Assembly (NCBI GenBank): GCA_036898135.1
Contig: CM072512.1
Coordinates: 9,979,428-10,043,427, forward strand
DNA: 64,000 nucleotides
From: Oncomelania hupensis
Lineage: Eukaryota; Mollusca; Gastropoda; Littorinimorpha; Pomatiopsidae
Direction of reading: 5' to 3'
Shown: piece after piece, positions 42,501 through 44,289 of the stretch
Layout: each line of letters starts with the position of its first letter
Numbering within the stretch: position 1 is the stretch's first letter
Position numbers and translations under genes: made by a program
The notes under the pieces: generated by a model
What the model was told of the DNA's origin: nothing
Databases searched by the model: none
What the model saw: only the letters and a program-made list of their open reading frames with translations

Positions 42501-42703
42501 AAAAAACGCCAACATATTCTTTCCTCAACAGCATGATCTCCAACGGCTACACAGCCTACTACGCGCCCAAGCGTTACCACGGCAACATCCTGAGCGAGTA
42601 TGAAAAGATACGGAACATATTCTACTTTCTGACCAACAGGCGACCGCCCATTGTCAACCCCAGCCTGAAAGTCTACGAACAGAATGCCTCTGAGACTGTG
42701 TAG
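11809..42703 (+). CDS. Ankyrin-repeat DHHC palmitoyltransferase (ZDHHC13/17-like), gene 1, 11 exons
   Basis: The joined exons (11809-11935, 16219-16465, 23034-23169, 24395-24588, 25665-25904, 26424-26493, 36573-36654, 37454-37557, 38711-38863, 41432-41601, 42532-42703) total 1695 nt, giving 564 aa plus stop with matching phases throughout. Residues 44-235 hold about five ankyrin repeats (TPLHYACKRG, TPLHLATKAG, WPIHIAVQQG). Two TMs follow at about 268-312 and two more at about 320-360, then the DPG motif, a Cys-rich domain with D421-H-H-C424, two TMs and a short cytosolic tail. DHHC enzymes of this type transfer palmitate from CoA to cysteines of substrates bound by the ankyrin domain, usually at Golgi or plasma membrane. 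It is shorter than vertebrate ZDHHC17 (about 630 aa), mainly at the N terminus. The weakest point is the exon 6 donor. Confidence 0.85.
12250..12357. repeat. Two-unit tandem repeat, intron 1
   Basis: A unit of about 57 bp (AAATAAAATAATCCCGTAGCATG, TTTTGTGATT, poly-T) occurs twice in direct order. Confidence 0.8.
12637..15699 (+). CDS. LINE endonuclease-reverse transcriptase, copy A
   Basis: 1020 aa. The first 23 codons, including the Met, come from host flank; element sequence starts at about 12708. The N-terminal AP-like endonuclease shows GTWNVRTL, ISELRWKG, QGDWNAKVG, IDYIMVKKR and GSDHDLVMM. The central reverse transcriptase shows the FADD active site near residue 756 and RQGCLLSPTLFN before it. 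The C terminus ends with a basic GGRRRGRPKKRW segment. The TAG stop at 15697 is made by the GGATA tail. No internal stop is present, so the protein could be active if a transcript started in frame. Confidence 0.88.
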   Translation: MILFCFSVLFIVLLFINLLYKPHSVGHQDGGVKYATDGQYSKIRTRNNIVIGTWNVRTLTAEGKLEELAHELDHYRWNVLGISELRWKGLGETTTDKGHKLYFSGRDDRHEHGVGFLVHKNILATVMGCRPVSSRLITIRLRATPFNITIIQAYAPTSDYEDSEVEDFYENIQAVLDQVPKKDIVIVQGDWNAKVGQDAHRNWGDTCGPHCNNETNDRGLRLLEFARYNNLVLANTLGHHKKSRRWTWHSPGGEHHNQIDYIMVKKRFRSSINIGRTRTFPGADIGSDHDLVMMSFRLHLKRVNTAKCTRLKFDLDKLQDPEVAKIFQATIGGKFAPLLILGAGEVDVNTMTNTFNSAVTDAATEILGKHRPKKKPWITPELLDLCDKRRELKKKKNTSQGADVYRKINNDIRKGMRTAKENWIEDQCQEIENNLNKNNSKKAYQTVKRLTSVKQPKVSTIQSKSGICLTEEQEVLDRWTEYCSDLYNHTPNGDPSVLACPESREEEEILPILREEVEAAVQSLKKGKSAGVDNIPAELLQAGGEAMTDALTTICNKIWQNGEWPTPWTQSLVITLPKKGNLQECENYRTISLISHPSKVLLKIILNRLKPQAEQIIAEEQAGFMAGRSTTEQIFNLRIICEKYLQHQQHLYHVFIDFKKAFDRVWHAALWATMKVYNISPKIIEVIKSLYDKATSAVLHNSVIGNWFRTTIGVRQGCLLSPTLFNIFLERIMSDALADHEGTVSIGGRAISNLRFADDIDGLAGEEQELEQLVQRLDTTSRAYGMEISAEKTKMMTNNTNGINTDIKVQGQSLNTVHSFKYLGAIVSDNGSRQEVLSRIAQTTAALTRLKPIWKDRTISLHSKVRLLRSLVISIFLYACEAWTLTADLQRRIQSMEMRCYRRLLCISYTQHITNVEVRQTITQAIGQHDDLLTVVKKRKLRWYGHVTRSSGLAKTILQGTVQGGRRRGRPKKRWEDNIREWTGLTLSEAMRAAEDRERWSMLVKRSSVVPLRPSGYGTG
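12708..15710 (+). mobile_element. RTE-like LINE, copy A, flanked by 11-bp target duplication
   Basis: The insertion is bounded by AAGCCCCACTC at 12697-12707 and 15711-15721. It begins inside the coding frame (5' truncated relative to copy B) and ends with a GGATA pentamer tail. The sequence differs from copy B at only a handful of sites over 3 kb by eye, so both copies are young. It sits in intron 1 of the palmitoyltransferase gene in the sense orientation. The clade call rests on the single EN-RT frame, the lack of a 3' UTR and the short-repeat tail; no tree was built. Confidence 0.9.
15859..16168 (+). mobile_element. 5S rRNA-derived SINE (full-length candidate)
   Basis: The block AAGTTAAGCACCGTCC followed by GGTTAGCACTTGGATGGG and TGACCGC resembles the internal promoter half of 5S rRNA (AAGCTAAGCA.., GGTTAGTACTTGGATGGG, GACCGC). 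A body with GGTAAAGCAGCGAGG and CACCCTCATTATGCTGG follows, then a (CTTTAC)n tail. ACCAACT flanks it on both sides, a possible short target duplication. The duplicate locus (around 58220-58240) lacks it, so it inserted after the gene duplication. Confidence 0.75.
16219..16465 (+). CDS. Gene 1 exon 2 (ankyrin repeats)
   Basis: Acceptor TTTTCAG, donor GTAAG, 247 nt, phase 1 in and phase 2 out. It encodes repeats with TELHKACLVGNVEVVKLL, TPLHYACKRGL and VLHHAAEAGCV. The exon 58296-58542 is its close duplicate. Confidence 0.92.
16600..17037. mobile_element. TTAA-flanked MITE, 438 bp
   Basis: The ends TGGGCTCTATGCACAA and TTGTGCATAGAGCCCA are perfect inverted repeats, with a second matching inner block (TGCGGGAATAACA). 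TTAA flanks both sides (16596-16599 and 17038-17041). A TTAA target is the signature of piggyBac-type transposition, though the terminal bases are not the usual CCC. It is absent from the duplicated locus at about 58680. Confidence 0.8.
17042..18860. repeat. Intron 2 stretch with recurring GGACGGACGCAAC motif
   Basis: AT-rich and non-coding. A short GC-richer motif recurs: GGACGGATGCAAC at 17374, TGGACTGACGCAAC at 17553, TGACGGACGCAAC at 18122, GGACGGACGCAAC at 18303 and the inverted form GTTGCGTCCGTCC at 18517, several followed by AGTAAC. No gene or known element is recognised. A tRNA-like string (TAGTGGTTAGCGC) near 17057 may be a SINE remnant. Confidence 0.5.
18870..22222 (+). mobile_element. 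RTE-like LINE, copy B (longest copy)
   Basis: It matches copy A from 19214 onward and carries about 345 bp more at the 5' end, including a CGGCGTGTCGTAAGAGGCGA block, probably its 5' UTR. The 3' end is a run of GGATA units to 22222. I could not find a convincing target duplication, so the exact 5' limit is uncertain. It lies in intron 2 in the sense orientation. Confidence 0.85.
19076..22207 (+). CDS. LINE endonuclease-reverse transcriptase, copy B
   Basis: 1043 aa starting MANSLERIGPCQ, with element-derived sequence upstream, so this is a better model of the native N terminus than copy A. The endonuclease, RT (RQGCLLSPTLF, FADD) and basic C-terminal segment are the same as copy A with two amino-acid differences seen (LGL/LGH and IWQS/IWQN). 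The TAG stop at 22205 lies in the GGATA tail, leaving no separate 3' UTR. The frame is intact. A Met further upstream (18934) opens a different, short frame with no known motif. Confidence 0.88.
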   Translation: MANSLERIGPCQVFFLPKTHYMMTQSTNSIPDRSSPGPSPGTRTAPSVGHQDGGVKYATDGQYSKIRTRNNIVIGTWNVRTLTAEGKLEELAHELDHYRWNVLGISELRWKGLGETTTDKGHKLYFSGRDDRHEHGVGFLVHKNILATVMGCRPVSSRLITIRLRATPFNITIIQAYAPTSDYEDSEVEDFYENIQAVLDQVPKKDIVIVQGDWNAKVGQDAHRNWGDTCGPHCNNETNDRGLRLLEFARYNNLVLANTLGLHKKSRRWTWHSPGGEHHNQIDYIMVKKRFRSSINIGRTRTFPGADIGSDHDLVMMSFRLHLKRVNTAKCTRLKFDLDKLQDPEVAKIFQATIGGKFAPLLILGAGEVDVNTMTNTFNSAVTDAATEILGKHRPKKKPWITPELLDLCDKRRELKKKKNTSQGADVYRKINNDIRKGMRTAKENWIEDQCQEIENNLNKNNSKKAYQTVKRLTSVKQPKVSTIQSKSGICLTEEQEVLDRWTEYCSDLYNHTPNGDPSVLACPESREEEEILPILREEVEAAVQSLKKGKSAGVDNIPAELLQAGGEAMTDALTTICNKIWQSGEWPTPWTQSLVITLPKKGNLQECENYRTISLISHPSKVLLKIILNRLKPQAEQIIAEEQAGFMAGRSTTEQIFNLRIICEKYLQHQQHLYHVFIDFKKAFDRVWHAALWATMKVYNISPKIIEVIKSLYDKATSAVLHNSVIGNWFRTTIGVRQGCLLSPTLFNIFLERIMSDALADHEGTVSIGGRAISNLRFADDIDGLAGEEQELEQLVQRLDTTSRAYGMEISAEKTKMMTNNTNGINTDIKVQGQSLNTVHSFKYLGAIVSDNGSRQEVLSRIAQTTAALTRLKPIWKDRTISLHSKVRLLRSLVISIFLYACEAWTLTADLQRRIQSMEMRCYRRLLCISYTQHITNVEVRQTITQAIGQHDDLLTVVKKRKLRWYGHVTRSSGLAKTILQGTVQGGRRRGRPKKRWEDNIREWTGLTLSEAMRAAEDRERWSMLVKRSSVVPLRPSGYGTG
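22259..22632 (+). mobile_element. Unrelated LINE 3' end fragment
   Basis: One frame reads CICNASVSVHHFLCLNAQF, a C-x-C...H-x3-C pattern typical of the terminal zinc finger in R1/I/CR1-type LINE proteins. After a frameshift it continues to a TAG at 22513. A short 3' UTR ends with AATAAA and (GATT)n. It is 5' truncated and dead, and it directly abuts LINE copy B. Confidence 0.6.
22636..22810 (+). mobile_element. 5S-type SINE, 3' body (shared with gene 2)
   Basis: The body GTAAAGCAGCGAGGTGGAGG, GGCATCGCCCTCATTAAGCTGG and tail ACCTTTACCT match 59645-59830. It occupies the same intron position in both gene copies, so this insertion predates the duplication. The 5S-like head has been lost here. 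Confidence 0.75.
23034..23169 (+). CDS. Gene 1 exon 3 (ankyrin repeats)
   Basis: Acceptor TTATCCAG, donor GGG|GTGAGA, 136 nt, phase 2 in and phase 0 out. It reads QLLAMLEALYPDMSF then TPLHLATKAGQLEAFKFLL. The longer open frames in the other two phases are shadows. Confidence 0.9.
23393..24126. mobile_element. hAT-like non-autonomous DNA transposon, 734 bp
   Basis: The ends CAGACATGCCTACC and GGTAGGCATGCCTG are inverted repeats, and AATATG directly flanks both sides. Inside, 23714-23990 retains a broken BED-type zinc-finger N terminus (GDMNDIKRHAEGPQH with later IVAANQSIAGFF), as in hAT transposases. The duplicate gene lacks the element at the matching site (about 60500), so it inserted after duplication. 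Confidence 0.75.
24395..24588 (+). CDS. Gene 1 exon 4 (ankyrin repeats)
   Basis: Acceptor TATGCAG, donor AATAG|GTAAGG, 194 nt, phase 0 in and phase 2 out. It reads LADKDGNWPIHIAVQQGFGH and NNHGYTPFKLAASYDSN. Nearly identical to 60776-60969. Confidence 0.93.
24745..24815 (+). repeat. Retroposon family C, 3' end fragment
   Basis: GTGGTCCTCATTCGGCTCTT followed by GCAGTCCGCTGGACCC matches the 3' end of the 709-bp retroposon at 52570-53278. Confidence 0.65.
25085..25260 (-). mobile_element. 5S-type SINE body, minus strand
   Basis: The reverse complement contains GGGCACTGCCCTCATTAGGCTGG, then TCTAGAGAAAATGGAGG, CCCCAACGACC and ACACCTTTACCTC, matching the body and tail of the SINEs at 22636 and 59457. 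The head is missing. Confidence 0.7.
25298..25490 (+). repeat. Interspersed repeat with TATTTATAGC motifs, copy 2
   Basis: Aligns with 3098-3275, including CTATGTGAGCAGCACT, two GCTATTTATAGC motifs and AAAAGCTTTG. It lies directly beside the minus-strand SINE, so on the minus strand the two could form one composite unit with TATAAATA near its 5' side. Confidence 0.7.
25665..25904 (+). CDS. Gene 1 exon 5 (end of ankyrin domain, TM1-TM2)
   Basis: Acceptor TTGTGCAG, donor AGCAG|GTCAGT, 240 nt, phase 2 in and out. After SHKELMKELEWLRKHPG come two hydrophobic segments (LFIPFVLYAVAIMFTLIY and FQTLVFFPVVAYTGHLM). No equivalent of this exon was found in the 3 kb after exon 4 of gene 2. Confidence 0.9.
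26200..26370 (+). mobile_element. L2-like LINE 3' tail fragment
   Basis: A CGCGCTTTGAGCCTGAATGA string then GGGAAAGGCGCGTATAGCA and (ATT)n resembles the 3' ends at 1330-1390 and 59330-59400. Only the tail is present. Confidence 0.5.
26424..26493 (+). CDS. Gene 1 exon 6 (TM3)
   Basis: Acceptor GACTTAG. It reads YPDPYFLGAFAAGMAHTFLC. The end is set at 26493 (CTTC|GTTATA) because this gives phase 0 and joins cleanly to exon 7; the donor is weak. An alternative GT at 26505 would break the frame. Confidence 0.7.
26510..27606. other. Intron 6 left part, nothing recognised
   Basis: No gene is supported. A TAAGTCCC string near 26560 and a CTATATAAGGTG near 26695 hint at transposon remnants but are too short to name. 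Confidence 0.4.
27612..28248 (+). repeat. 5' LTR of LTR element copy 2
   Basis: 637 bp beginning TGTTACGTTG and ending AGTGTAACA. It contains TGACGTAAG (CRE-like) at about 27876, a TATTTAAT box near 27967, and AATAAA at about 28088 and 28151, which could mark the R/U5 polyadenylation region. It matches 32517-33153. Confidence 0.93.
28252..28269 (+). other. Primer-binding site, copy 2
   Basis: TGGGGGCCAAGCCGGGAT starts three bases after the LTR. It matches 14 of 18 positions of the proline-tRNA primer site used by many retroelements (TGGGGGC....CCGGGAT). The primer assignment is inference. Confidence 0.6.
28465..28752 (+). CDS. Leader ORF of LTR element copy 2
   Basis: 95 aa, Arg/Ala/Ser-rich (starting MAAVRLRRGTVSELHRQCY), in a different frame from gag. 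The same peptide, with few changes, is present in copy 1, where it runs in frame into gag without a stop. The function is unknown; it may be a true leader peptide or just open leader RNA. It overlaps the heat-shock-type array. Confidence 0.35.
   Translation: MAAVRLRRGTVSELHRQCYRERRADVASTSAQERIHQHQRGAASHTTRTAGPASAKATSDKHQRYCRKRAVLEQSRKVQHSQELSRKRTLQSRTF
28676..28800 (+). promoter_or_regulatory. Array of heat-shock-element pentamers, copy 2 leader
   Basis: GAA/TTC triplets alternate at 5-bp pitch: TTC 28676, GAA 28681, GAA 28691; GAA 28711, TTC 28716, GAA 28721; GAA 28742, TTC 28747, GAA 28752; then 28758, 28763, 28768, 28773 and 28778; then 28788, 28793 and 28798. Several trimers match nGAAnnTTCnnGAAn exactly. 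The array ends 9 bp before the gag Met. Confidence 0.6.
28809..32261 (+). CDS. Gag-protease-integrase polyprotein, RT core missing (copy 2)
   Basis: 1150 aa in one frame. A Glu/Arg coiled coil at about 15-75, shorter than copy 1. Capsid-like region; zinc knuckle CX2CX4HX4C from C302; protease LRDSGCSG with D419. Integrase zinc site from H646 (HDSIMGGHLG..CRSCDIC); catalytic D716, D776 and E812 (spacing DD35E); WKGPY at about 950. RT remnant: FSDVPGSTTLVEHEVHTQ to about 1067, then immediately TWKEHLQTLRE, a thumb-like segment. The palm with YxDD and the RNase H domain are gone. The frame stays open across the junction and to the TGA, which suggests selection or recent age. Confidence 0.92.
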   Translation: MADFWQKGVELNLKGKQLTEYVKSQERIRERELEEKRLEKEIELEQKRLEIEQQRQEKDREFELKRLEFQLEMARIQQQQNAPQVISDNTAPKLPAFVDGKDQIDSYLARFERFAESSNWQPRDWAIRLSALLTGQALEVYTRLSNDDAKNYDVLKEALLQCYNFTEKGYRKRFRECRPKSDETPKQFVERLSSYLHKWVELSGETKSYDSLHDLIVKEQFLNACHKDLATHLEEQKLQTLKDVTEAAERYLIAHGKTLGPPSATKHFQKTGNHVNQIQGSQTNQRQTDSTPPPREGHSRGCFTCNATDHRAANCPQNKSSGQRSSTDNAAAGNRQRRFSNLRQTSRSDHQVCGGSVILPSETERAATPADVQECITDGQLLLANGKSIPVVASAAVTVQNMPVSKGRVGNHEVTVLRDSGCSGVIVREDLIAKEQFTGDSKWTLMADSKCVKAPVAKIHVNTPFYIGEVEAVCLKKPLYDLMIGNIDGARRPDDPDPEWSPASTQHVEVVEEDPLPFPDGDLTELLRDNVVTPAQPCRPEIVGAVTTRAQAKRDKTSTPLKVADNSKAAIVDRDKLIQLQEADSTLNKYRNRQDHVTKGSGTVYFEVKAKILYRIFQHPRVNGGKPLRQVLVPLPLRRQVMEVAHDSIMGGHLGIKKTSDKIQAVFYWPGLHADVSRFCRSCDICQKTIPRGRVPKVPMQRMPLIDRPFKRVALDLIGEIRPPSEEGHRWVLTLVDYATRYPEAVPLKKIDTETVAEALVDMFSRLGVPEEILTDLGTQFVSDCMKEVNRLLSIRHLTTTPYHPMCNGLVEKFNATLKSTLKKLCSEQPRQWHRYINALLFAYREVPQESTGFSPFELLYGRTIRGPMHILKELWTKEVDTPEVKNSYQYVFELREKLEQTLEIARENLKKSQDCGKHYYDRRAVNRKFKPGNKVLVLLPTDHNKLLMQWKGPYEVETVVGINDYKVKVGQHSKIYHANLLKLYVERPPETVHAATAAVTDDSFDSEELLELGDFHSKDGIDDVKLGPGLTEGQKLELKDLMGEFPHSFSDVPGSTTLVEHEVHTQTWKEHLQTLRELFHRPAEANLTVRPSKCILGADNVDCVGHPMEEGDNGGRTDSREAHVIIVFDPGPMTTATDEGVVSLRTKEH
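32504..32516 (+). other. Polypurine tract, copy 2
   Basis: GAGTGGGGGGTTA directly before the 3' LTR, identical in position and sequence to copy 1. Confidence 0.75.
32517..33153 (+). repeat. 3' LTR of LTR element copy 2
   Basis: 637 bp matching 27612-28248. It is followed by the target duplicate GATCG at 33154-33158. AATAAA signals at about 32993 and 33056 probably direct polyadenylation of the element RNA. Confidence 0.93.
33600..33715 (-). mobile_element. hAT-like element fragment
   Basis: The reverse complement matches the 3' part of the hAT-like element at 23393-24126 (GAGAAGAAAAAGA..TTGTGGCAGCAAATC..CTTTTGTTTTTGC region). Neither terminal repeat is preserved. Confidence 0.65.
33730..35080. 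other. Intron 6, middle part
   Basis: AT-rich. A 33789-33960 open frame after a TTTTCAG acceptor reads LPPHNVGHFIQTCMYQW but has no donor and no known homology; I do not call it an exon. A (TG)n run at 33952-33975 follows. Otherwise nothing is recognised. Confidence 0.4.
35080..35170 (-). mobile_element. tRNA-derived SINE head or tRNA pseudogene
   Basis: The reverse complement has a tRNA-like order, with AGCCTTGTGGCCAGGTGATC (A box region) and GTGGGATCGATCC (B box). The acceptor and anticodon stems do not pair well, so it is not a functional tRNA. Confidence 0.5.
35741..35878 (-). mobile_element. RTE-like LINE fragment, minus strand
   Basis: The reverse complement matches the RT region of the LINE around 14519-14682 (STTEQIFNLRI...HVFxDFKKAFD), with an internal deletion of about 25 bp. 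It is the only copy of this family in the window on the minus strand. Confidence 0.85.
35879..36089 (+). pseudogene. Tyrosine recombinase C-terminal fragment
   Basis: The frame reads FSAHSTRAASTSAAFNRDAN, then NILNAAGWSKDSTFKRFYL and a tail to TGA at 36087. HSTR fits the HxxR box and the Tyr in FKRFY the nucleophile; Trp replaces the second His, as is frequent in this family. It resembles the end of DIRS/Ngaro or Crypton recombinases. The N-terminal part is absent, cut off by the LINE fragment. Confidence 0.65.
36221..36484. mobile_element. Long-armed inverted-repeat MITE (hairpin), 264 bp
   Basis: Arms of 76 bp (36221-36296 and 36409-36484) are almost perfect inverted repeats, differing at about two positions, around a 112-bp centre. 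The outer ends read AAACGAGGCTTACCTAAGG. The single strand would fold into a long hairpin. No clear target duplication is visible because the right flank is a microsatellite. Confidence 0.8.
36485..36533. repeat. (AAT)n/(ATT)n microsatellite
   Basis: AAT units switch to ATT units in the middle, so the array is itself a palindrome. It directly abuts the hairpin MITE. Confidence 0.9.
36573..36654 (+). CDS. Gene 1 exon 7 (TM4 and start of DPG motif)
   Basis: It encodes HFWFNVFSFLVLFLLFGQFY then RLLTKDP, with donor CCAG|GTACGT. Acceptor AGCAG at 36572; an alternative AG three bases earlier would add one Gln. Phase 0 in and phase 1 out. The DPG motif is completed in exon 8. Confidence 0.85.
36660..37185. 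other. Intron 7, nothing recognised
   Basis: No gene, RNA or known repeat is evident apart from the poly-G run near 37172. Confidence 0.4.
37190..37412. repeat. Degenerate 32-bp tandem repeat with SINE tail inside
   Basis: Units of about 32 bp (TTCATTGGGTACCCTGAATTATCA) recur about four times. Between the third and fourth lies a SINE tail (GTGCCTTGAGCAGCTCTT to (AAT)n, 37317-37382) matching the end of the SINE at 43003-43341. Confidence 0.7.
37454..37557 (+). CDS. Gene 1 exon 8 (start of Cys-rich domain)
   Basis: Acceptor TTGTAG, donor GAG|GTGTGT, 104 nt. It completes DPG and encodes VLRQTAQDELTGKPLTVVDV followed by CSTPKWTTYCLVCE, the first CxxC of the DHHC zinc domain. Confidence 0.87.
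37700..37866. repeat. Degenerate CAT/GAT microsatellite, intron 8
   Basis: Imperfect (ATCATT)n with TGATGG interruptions. The long open frames across it on both strands (Met/Asp or Ile runs) are repeat artefacts. Confidence 0.85.
38155..38260 (+). mobile_element. tRNA-derived SINE tail fragment
   Basis: CAGTGCCTTGAGCAGCTCTA then AACCACTGTATAAGAACA matches the 3' end of the SINE at 43003-43341. Confidence 0.6.
38366..38686 (+). repeat. Tandem decoy 3' splice sites before the DHHC exon
   Basis: Four direct repeats of 76-88 bp each contain CTTTGTTGACTTGTGTTTCACAG and the first 15-45 bases of exon 9 (CTGGTTCAGCCTGTAAAGRCC, AAGCACTGCAAGCTGTG), then a TTGTATTG run. The AG ends lie at 38390, 38468, 38546 and 38634; the true exon acceptor is the fifth, at 38710. 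The decoys are 320, 242, 164 and 76 nt upstream, none a multiple of three. Only the last unit continues into the conserved exon. Confidence 0.85.
38711..38863 (+). CDS. Gene 1 exon 9 (DHHC active site, start of TM5)
   Basis: 153 nt, phase 0-0, donor CTG|GTAAGT. It reads LVQPVKAKHCKLCDTCV, then LDMDHHCLFLLRCIAGGNHC and a hydrophobic LFVWFLITCLFSML. The catalytic Cys of DHHC and the zinc ligands are kept. The usual Pro-Trp after DHHC is LF, and the usual N before C-x-G is R. Confidence 0.93.
38905..39045 (+). mobile_element. tRNA-derived SINE, decayed copy
   Basis: ACACGCAGTTGGCTCAGCGG (A-box region) followed by CAGCCAGCACCTTGGATAGC and CCCTATATAAGGATGAATGAATAAATAAA. Shortened relative to 43003-43341. 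Confidence 0.65.
39590..40005 (-). pseudogene. piggyBac transposase C-terminal relic
   Basis: On the minus strand KMVDSADQNIGKHRMTIRTK then QLWWPFFVQAFELAVNNAWLLY matches the end of the piggyBac catalytic domain. A terminal zinc-binding tail follows (RKCYALCKRNMKK). After a run of A there is a one-base frameshift: the zinc motif CQKCGVGLHLHC continues in another frame to a stop near 39620. The 5' two thirds are missing. It lies in intron 9, opposite to the host gene. Confidence 0.8.
40010..41100. other. Intron 9, remainder
   Basis: Antisense open frames next to the piggyBac relic (39992-40269) have no recognised motif. The rest is AT-rich non-coding sequence. Confidence 0.4.
41105..41300 (-). 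repeat. Unclassified interspersed repeat family B, copy 2
   Basis: The reverse complement carries AACAGGCGACCTTAACACTA, GTGTCAGAGATCTATCAAGC, GAGGTCAGCG and GTGCTGCCTG, matching 44090-44275 and more weakly 4075-4270. Confidence 0.7.
41432..41601 (+). CDS. Gene 1 exon 10 (TM5 end and TM6)
   Basis: Acceptor CTGTTTCAG, donor TTCAG|GTAAGA, 170 nt, phase 0 in and phase 2 out. It encodes VFMYCSWLYVQLTYA and the last hydrophobic segment FIMNAASVFWIGGLILFQF. Confidence 0.9.
41807..41876. other. Nested perfect hairpin, intron 10
   Basis: Arms CAGACGACCCATGGGAGATA (41807-41826) and its exact reverse complement (41857-41876) flank a 30-nt centre that itself contains CTCCAGT-C-ACTGGAG. The structure resembles a small-RNA precursor stem or closely spaced transposon ends. 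Confidence 0.7.
41930..42300 (+). mobile_element. Decayed 5S-type SINE copies
   Basis: Fragments such as GATACTTGGATGGGTGACTG (5S-like head), repeated twice with the GTTAGGCACAT unit, and the body CTCCGCCCTCATCAAGCTGG at 42219. They are diverged from the copies at 15859 and 59457. Confidence 0.6.
42532..42703 (+). CDS. Gene 1 exon 11 (C terminus and stop)
   Basis: Acceptor CAACAG, TAG at 42701. It reads MISNGYTAYYAPKRYHGNIL then SEYEKIRNIFYFLTNRRP, corresponding to the post-TM6 region of DHHC17-type enzymes (TTxE..ARRY). The TTxE motif is not kept (SNGY). The tail is hydrophilic and short. Confidence 0.9.
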
Positions 42704-43002
42704 TATGAAGCAAACTGGGCCAAATAGACTAATTACCCTACTAAAAAAGACAAGACCATTTTACTACTACTGCTGCTGCTGCTGCTGCTACTACAAAGAA
42801 ACACAAGAACACCAACAGCAAGAAGATACAAGGTTTTATTTGTACAAATACATGTACACTGGAAAAGTGCCACTGCTACTTCTAATAATAAGAAGAAAAT
42901 ACAAAATTTTATTTGTACAAATGCATTTTCACTGGAAACGTGTTTTCCGACAGATCACAAAGGAATACTACAACATAAGGCATCCATTTGTCTAAATGGG
43001 AG

Positions 43003-43341
43003 TGCAGTTGGCTCAGTGGTTTATGCAGTGTACTCCAATGCCAGACGTTAACATTGCGCAAGCAGTGGTTCAGAGCCTATTGTCGGCTTCGATTAAATTT
43101 AAAAAATTACCTCAGGGCACTGCGCCCCTACTCCTTGGGATGAAAGTACAAACTGAGGTGTAGTGTGTGCACGCACGCAGTTGATCACTCGGACTTTAAA
43201 GACTGTGGGCATCTAGACTATGTGCCCTTAGGTTGTAAGTGGGTGCCTCGGATGACTTTGAGAGAGATCCTGTATGGGCCAGCACCTTGAGCAGCTCTTG
43301 CGCTGGAAATGCGCTATATAAGAACGATTAAATAAATAAGT
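43003..43341 (+). mobile_element. tRNA-derived SINE, near full length
   Basis: It starts GAGTGCAGTTGGCTCAGTGG (A box), with a GTGGTTCAGAGCC B-box-like block. The body follows, then GCACCTTGAGCAGCTCTTGC, AATGCGCTATATAAGAACG and an ATTAAATAAATAA tail. Tail fragments of the family are at 37317, 38155 and 38905. Confidence 0.75.
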
Positions 43342-43770
43342 ACCCTATGAAAACAAACATCCTCACGCTGCAAAACCCAACCTAAAACATTTAGGAACAG
43401 AAATCCATCACAACAGTGTCGGAAATATGAGACCTAGGCTACATATAGTTTTAAATCCTAGGAAAACCTATGTTGTGCTAACTGGACACCTAGTACTGAG
43501 TGAAGTAGATGTAAAATACTATCTTAATGATGGATTACCATCATCATATTGTCTATCACTGCTTGAATTTTTTTTTAGGTTTGAGTTCCACTGAAACAGT
43601 TTTGAGATGGGAAGTAAAATGATATTTGCCTGACAATGCTGGAATGTTCTAATACAGCAACAGAATCTGGATCTGGATTCCTCTCTAAGATGGAAGTGGA
43701 CGGGTCAGCCGTAAAAGCCAGTTCTATCTGTAAATACGACTTGAGAGTTAGCTAGTTAGTTATTCATTGC
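43342..43770. other. Intergenic, nothing recognised
   Basis: No gene or repeat that I can support. Confidence 0.4.
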
Positions 43771-43773
43771 TTA

Positions 43774-43905
43774 CAGGGCCCAGCGGACTGCAAAGAGCCC
43801 AACCAGGACCACAAAATCAAGACCACAACTTGGTTGAAAGAGGACTCACTACTGATCCATACAAAAGATCTGCTGAAACAACCCTATTGGTAACCCCGAA
43901 GGCAC
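43774..43905 (-). repeat. Retroposon family C, 3' part, minus strand
   Basis: GGGCCCAGCGGACTGCAAAG and GATCTGCTGAAACAACCCTA are the reverse complement of the 3' end of the retroposon at 52570-53278 (GTTGTTTCGGCAGATC.., GAGTCCGCTGGACC). Confidence 0.7.
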
Positions 43906-44089
43906 GTGAGAGTCAGCTGCTGAATTTCTTTACAGCATGCACGATAATTTATACTTTTTGCTAGTGATGTTTAAAAACAGCCTATGCATGTGTAAGCTAT
44001 ACTTATGAGAAGATGTGGAATGTTTTGTGATGAACAAGTGGTTTCACATTGTCTAGTCACGTTCTGAACGCGTATGAGCAGAACAGGCC

Positions 44090-44275
44090 AGTTTCCACTA
44101 AACAGACGACCTTGGCTCTAGCTAAGTGTCAGAGATCTAAAGGTGTATGATTCAACAGCCTCTGACAGTCAGGTTGGGGTCAGTGTGGTTTTGGGCTCAG
44201 TTGTGCTGCCTGCCTCTATACACTAGTAAGCATTCCAATGCTGCCTGATAGCAGGCAAACAGTCTGTTCTTCTTA
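44090..44275 (+). repeat. Unclassified interspersed repeat family B, copy 3
   Basis: AACAGACGACCTTGGCTCTA, GTGTCAGAGATCTA, CAGGTTGGGGTCAGTGTGG and GTTGTGCTGCCTGCCTC match copies at 4075 and 41105. Confidence 0.7.
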
Positions 44276-44289
44276 ATTTCTTTGTGTAA

